Shown one piece after another: positions 6,878 through 9,482 of a DNA stretch of 9,482 nucleotides. Both the position numbers and the translations under genes were made by a program. Below the pieces are notes generated by a model, which made no database searches, was not told where the DNA came from, and was given only the letters and a program-made list of their open reading frames with translations. The stretch is from a bacterium (lineage in GTDB: Bacteria > Babelota > Babeliae > Babelales > Vermiphilaceae). Position 1 is the first letter of the stretch. The number at the start of each line of letters is the position of its first letter. The DNA is taken from positions 1 to 9,482 of the forward strand of contig DAOUPL010000035.1 in assembly GCA_030626185.1 (NCBI GenBank), read 5' to 3'.

Positions 6878-6899
6878 GAACAATGCATAAGTATTGTTC
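6878..6899 (-). terminator. Hairpin after the minus-strand peptidase/PilO-like pair, possible weak terminator
   Basis: On the minus strand, GAACAATAC and GCATTGTTC form a 9-base stem (one wobble pair, TTAT loop) followed by TTTAGGG. It lies 26 bases past the stop codon at 6925. The U-tract is poor, so termination would be weak. On the plus strand the same bases form a stable hairpin inside the glutamine synthetase 3' region. Confidence 0.35.
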
Positions 6900-6909
6900 A
6901 CCCCCCTAG

Positions 6910-6943
6910 CCCTTCAACTTGTATTCAAGTTGAGGGGTTTTTT
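6910..6943 (+). terminator. Strong intrinsic terminator of the glutamine synthetase gene
   Basis: CCCTTCAACTTG (6910-6921) pairs with CAAGTTGAGGGG (6926-6937) over 12 positions with one G-T wobble and a TATT loop, followed by TTTTTT (6938-6943). The right arm overlaps the last codons and the stop of the convergent gene. No T-tract follows on the minus strand, so the terminator is one-directional. Confidence 0.87.
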
Positions 6944-7476
6944 ATAAACTGTTTATTTTTAACTAACCGATAATCACAAACCATTTCGTAATAATCATCA
7001 TCAACTTGTGTACAAACAATTTTCGTGCACCGCACAGGCACTCGTTGTTGATACAGTTGTGTATGCAATTGTACAAAATTAGTAAGTTTTGCCGTTGTGT
7101 TAACGGTAATTGGCGTAACTTTATACGTTGGTTTGTTGTGTGCGGTATGTAAGTTATAACGCTTTACTTCAATTTTTTTATTACTAATGCATGACAAAAA
7201 TTTTGACACCGTATTATTTGATACATGTTTTGCTACTGGCATATGCACATTAAATTCTGCCAAAATATCTTCTAGACGAGAACAGATCATTTGCACATTA
7301 ACCATATCCGCGTACTGTTGATTGTTTTTGTTTATATTGTTTTGCATTGCGGATAAATAATGTTCAATTGGCTGATAAATACACAACCACCACACAATAA
7401 CACCAATTGTCAGCACGCTGATAATACGAAAACATTGTGCTATAACAGTATTATTTAAAAAAACATTATTTATCAT
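6925..7476 (-). CDS. Single-pass membrane protein, PilO/GspM-like
   Basis: A 183-residue protein with a short cytoplasmic N-terminus, one membrane helix at about 18-34 (IISVLTIGVIVWWLCIY), a coiled-coil-like stretch at 37-75, and an extracytoplasmic alpha/beta domain at about 88-172. The order in that last domain (helix, strand with KKIEVKRYNL, strand with YKVTPITV, a helix with LTNFVQLHTQLY, then strands with TKIVCTQV and YYEMVCDYRL) resembles the ferredoxin-like domain of PilO/GspM. Those proteins form the inner-membrane assembly platform of type IV pili and type II secretion. This is a fold-pattern judgement, not a motif match. Its ATG overlaps the peptidase stop (ATGA), so the two are translated together. 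Its stop codon lies inside the terminator of the convergent glutamine synthetase. No PilM, PilN or PilP neighbour is seen in this window. Confidence 0.8.
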   Translation of the reverse strand: MINNVFLNNTVIAQCFRIISVLTIGVIVWWLCIYQPIEHYLSAMQNNINKNNQQYADMVNVQMICSRLEDILAEFNVHMPVAKHVSNNTVSKFLSCISNKKIEVKRYNLHTAHNKPTYKVTPITVNTTAKLTNFVQLHTQLYQQRVPVRCTKIVCTQVDDDYYEMVCDYRLVKNKQFIKNPST

Positions 7477-8663
7477 GTGGTCACTTCAATCCATTGTAAA
7501 GGATCAATTGGTACATTATTAATAAGTGTTTCCCAGTGTACATGATAACCAGTTGCATAACCACTTTTACCAATTGTGCCAACAGGATTGCCTTGTACAA
7601 CAAGATCGCCAATATCAATATCTGCAAACTCATCTAAATGACACATCATTGATAATATTCCCCACCCATGATCAAGAATTACTGTGTTGCCGTTGGCAGC
7701 AAAACGTTCTTTTAATACCACAACACCATTATGTGGTGCCCACACAACACTCTTTGGTGTATTGATGATATCTAATGCCTTGTGTGCATAGCGTCCTTTG
7801 TATTGCGTTGTACGAATAGTACCAAAATCACACGTAATACGATCGATATCTATCGGTGAACAAAATTGTCCTCGCCATAACTTTTGTTGCACAGAAGATT
7901 GCGTTAATTGTTCTATTATTTGTTCAAGCTCTTTTGATTCGCGACCAAGTTCGTTTTCTTGTGCGATCTTTTCTGATCCTACGCGCAAATATTGTTTTTT
8001 AAATGGATAACGCACAACTTCAAACACTTGATCTAGATGTTTTGTTACACCAAGGTTATCAGTCACATCCAACGCTAACGTATAATGCCCTGCGCGTTCT
8101 TCACATGCCACGGGAATAAATGATTCATACGTATAAGAATTTTGTGATTCAGTAAAACATGGATAACGACGAGAAAAAACATTTACATAAGCTTCTTTTA
8201 TTGGTTTATTAACGTCAAACATTATACGCATTGTTCGCCCTTGCAACACGCGCGCTTCTTCATCTTTTTTGTGTACATTAACTTGTAATGGCTTATTATC
8301 AGTATTAATTTTTATCGTATGCGACAAATTATTGCGATTGTACGTATTATCAATAAACGAAAATCTAATTTCATGTTTACCATCACCAACTTCTTTTGCG
8401 GGAATAAGCACAGGATAATCTTGATGTCTATTTTTTATGTACATGTTATCGATTAAACGTTTATTATCAAACCAAACAGAAAGCTCACCTGCTTTATCAC
8501 TTGCAACAACACAAGGGATATCCCCACAATAATACCCATCATTTTGCACACCAATTATTTGCACGCTTGGCGACGCTTGATCAAAAAAGTAGCCATAAGC
8601 ATACCAGCCAAACCACGTAACCACCAAACAACCCAAACCGTTGATTAAATAGCGCTTTTTCAT
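7473..8663 (-). CDS. Membrane-anchored M23 (LytM-type) zinc metallopeptidase
   Basis: Probable peptidoglycan endopeptidase acting outside the cytoplasmic membrane. Residues are numbered from the upstream ATG at 8669. Residues 4-29 are a Lys/Arg-led membrane anchor. Residues about 34-220 look like two beta-rich Ig-like domains with Cys pairs (C48/C53, C171/C189) that could form disulfides. Residues about 230-262 are a helical linker, and the LytM domain spans about 268-395. It keeps all zinc and catalytic residues: H296 and D300 (HKALD), H344 (MMCHL) and H376/H378 (GYHVHWE), with FGTIR and APHNGVVV around them. It should therefore be an active enzyme, not a degenerate LytM activator. The GAGGAG ribosome site is only 2 bases before the ATG at 8669 but 8 before the ATG at 8663, so the latter start (MKKRYLI) is preferred. 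It is coupled to the PilO-like gene by a 4-base overlap. Confidence 0.93.
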   Translation of the reverse strand: MKKRYLINGLGCLVVTWFGWYAYGYFFDQASPSVQIIGVQNDGYYCGDIPCVVASDKAGELSVWFDNKRLIDNMYIKNRHQDYPVLIPAKEVGDGKHEIRFSFIDNTYNRNNLSHTIKINTDNKPLQVNVHKKDEEARVLQGRTMRIMFDVNKPIKEAYVNVFSRRYPCFTESQNSYTYESFIPVACEERAGHYTLALDVTDNLGVTKHLDQVFEVVRYPFKKQYLRVGSEKIAQENELGRESKELEQIIEQLTQSSVQQKLWRGQFCSPIDIDRITCDFGTIRTTQYKGRYAHKALDIINTPKSVVWAPHNGVVVLKERFAANGNTVILDHGWGILSMMCHLDEFADIDIGDLVVQGNPVGTIGKSGYATGYHVHWETLINNVPIDPLQWIEVTT

Positions 8664-8706
8664 CACCATAACTCCTCTTTAACGATTCTACGCTTCTTTT
8701 TTATCC

Positions 8707-8735
8707 ATCATAGCTTGTTTGCAACTTACAGTAAA
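8707..8735 (-). promoter_or_regulatory. Probable promoter of the M23 peptidase/PilO-like pair
   Basis: On the minus strand TTTACT (8735-8730, 4 of 6) is followed after 17 bases by TATGAT (8712-8707, 5 of 6). Transcription would begin near 8700, giving a leader of about 37 bases with the GAGGAG ribosome site. Confidence 0.5.
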
Positions 8736-8793
8736 TGTATTAAAACTAAAAAAACTCATAAAAGACCATTAAATCGTTACTTTACAGACCCTT

Positions 8794-8822
8794 TTGACCT
8801 TTTTTACAATATGAAATAAAAT
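8794..8822 (+). promoter_or_regulatory. Probable promoter of the secreted alpha/beta-hydrolase gene
   Basis: TTGACC (8794-8799, 5 of 6), exactly 17 bases, then TAAAAT (8817-8822, 5 of 6). Transcription would start near 8829, about 31 bases before the ATG at 8860. This is the best-scoring promoter by eye in the window. It stands back to back with the peptidase promoter in a gap of about 190 bases. Confidence 0.6.
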
Positions 8823-8859
8823 TAGTTATTAAAGTATAAAAACTAAATGGGAGTTATTT

Positions 8860-9482
8860 ATGTTTAAATTTTTCGCATCATTAATTATTGTTTATTCTCT
8901 GAGTGGTCACTTTTTAGCACCAAAAGTTACCATTAATTCATTAAATACCGCTACTATCGAACGTTTTCAAGATAATGATAACAAAACAATCACTCCGACA
9001 CGCGCTATTGTTGAATCTATGCGATCAGGTGCATTTAATAAGAATAACACTCCGTTATTTGCAACAATCAAAGATAAAAACGATAAAACAAAGATTATCG
9101 AAACCATAAAAATTATTCCTGGCGTTACTATTGATGAAAACGACGAATGGGTTACTTTGGTGAGTCGTGGTGGAAAAAATTTAATTAGACGCCGCATGAA
9201 TGGATTACTCGTAAGCTATGGTGGATTACGCACACAAACTATCGCAACGAAGAAAATTATAACTTTCAACTTTTTTGATGCATTGCACAACGCTGCTTAT
9301 GGACAAAAACATGATATAGAAAGTATTCAATGTTTATATCATGAAATACAACGTCAACAACCAAAGATAAATTGTATATTGTTTGGTGATTCATTAGGTG
9401 CAATTAGAGCGCTAAATTTTCTATCTCAAGAAATAGATACCGCTAACGTAAAAGGAGTAATATTAATTGTTCAACCACTATC
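8860..9482 (+). CDS. Secreted alpha/beta-hydrolase-like protein, N-terminal part (cut by window edge)
   Basis: The first 207 codons of a gene that runs off the right edge. GGGAG lies 6 bases before the ATG. Residues 1-20 form a signal peptide (MFKFFASLIIVYSLSGHFLA). Residues 21-110 have no recognised domain and include a basic patch, LIRRR. From about 116 the pattern fits an alpha/beta hydrolase: a strand followed by SYGG, a strand KIITFNF, then a helix and the strand INCILF leading to the nucleophile elbow GDSLGA with S178 as candidate nucleophile. The helix AIRALNFLSQ and the strand GVILIVQPL follow. The acid and histidine of the triad would lie beyond the window, so activity and substrate (lipid, ester or peptide) cannot be judged. 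It has its own promoter, divergent from the M23 peptidase. Confidence 0.8.
   Translation, partial: MFKFFASLIIVYSLSGHFLAPKVTINSLNTATIERFQDNDNKTITPTRAIVESMRSGAFNKNNTPLFATIKDKNDKTKIIETIKIIPGVTIDENDEWVTLVSRGGKNLIRRRMNGLLVSYGGLRTQTIATKKIITFNFFDALHNAAYGQKHDIESIQCLYHEIQRQQPKINCILFGDSLGAIRALNFLSQEIDTANVKGVILIVQPL

Larger units (their letters stand above)
6828..6943 (+). ncRNA. Candidate small RNA in the convergent gap (speculative)
   Basis: If the promoter at 6793-6821 works, a transcript of about 115 nt would run from near 6828 to the U-tract at 6943. It would hold a hairpin (6878-6899) and the terminator stem. Its last 19 bases are antisense to the 3' end of the PilO-like gene. It could equally be just the 3' untranslated region of the glutamine synthetase message. 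No known RNA family was recognised. Confidence 0.2.

Noticed and set aside
8967..9197. Minus-strand open frame with hydrophobic stretches
   Set aside because: Antisense to the secreted hydrolase frame, which has a promoter, a ribosome site and a signal peptide. This frame has none of these.

Overview
AT-rich bacterial DNA with tightly packed genes, short intergenic gaps and Shine-Dalgarno sites. The housekeeping genes (dnaG followed directly by rpoD, lgt, pgeF) are clearly bacterial. The other half of the window encodes proteins that almost all carry N-terminal signal peptides or membrane anchors. That mixture, the low GC, the lysine/asparagine-rich proteins and a secreted alpha/beta hydrolase would fit a reduced, host-associated lineage such as Candidatus Dependentiae (TM6). 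This assignment is an inference from general character, not from a marker-gene tree.

Layout. Positions 1-4025 are a minus-strand run reading pgeF > lgt > dnaG > rpoD (rpoD is cut by the left edge). lgt and dnaG overlap by 4 bases, and rpoD starts 11 bases after the dnaG stop. This is the conserved dnaG-rpoD core of the macromolecular-synthesis operon, here preceded by envelope genes (Lgt family, peptidoglycan-editing PgeF) rather than rpsU. Upstream on the same strand, separated by a small hairpin, is an unrecognised exported coiled-coil protein (4071-5177). It is divergent from a type I glutamine synthetase (5394-6773, plus strand). The 216-base gap between them holds a possible promoter for each side.

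The glutamine synthetase is the most unusual gene. It begins with a convincing Sec signal peptide and a charged linker, keeps all recognisable metal and substrate residues, and stops before the C-terminal segment that normally ties the two hexameric rings together. It ends at a strong intrinsic terminator whose right arm also encodes the end of a convergent minus-strand pair: an M23/LytM zinc endopeptidase and a PilO/GspM-like membrane protein, joined by an ATGA overlap. A perfect -35 box with a fair -10 box lies in the convergent gap, so a short plus-strand RNA of about 115 nt ending at the same terminator is possible. At the right edge, divergent from the peptidase, begins a secreted alpha/beta-hydrolase-like protein with a Gly-Asp-Ser-Leu-Gly nucleophile elbow, cut by the window end.

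Functionally, the left half supplies replication priming, the primary sigma factor and envelope biogenesis. The right half is mainly exported proteins acting on the cell wall, on small molecules or possibly on a host. No CRISPR array, tRNA, rRNA, insertion sequence or toxin-antitoxin pair was seen.
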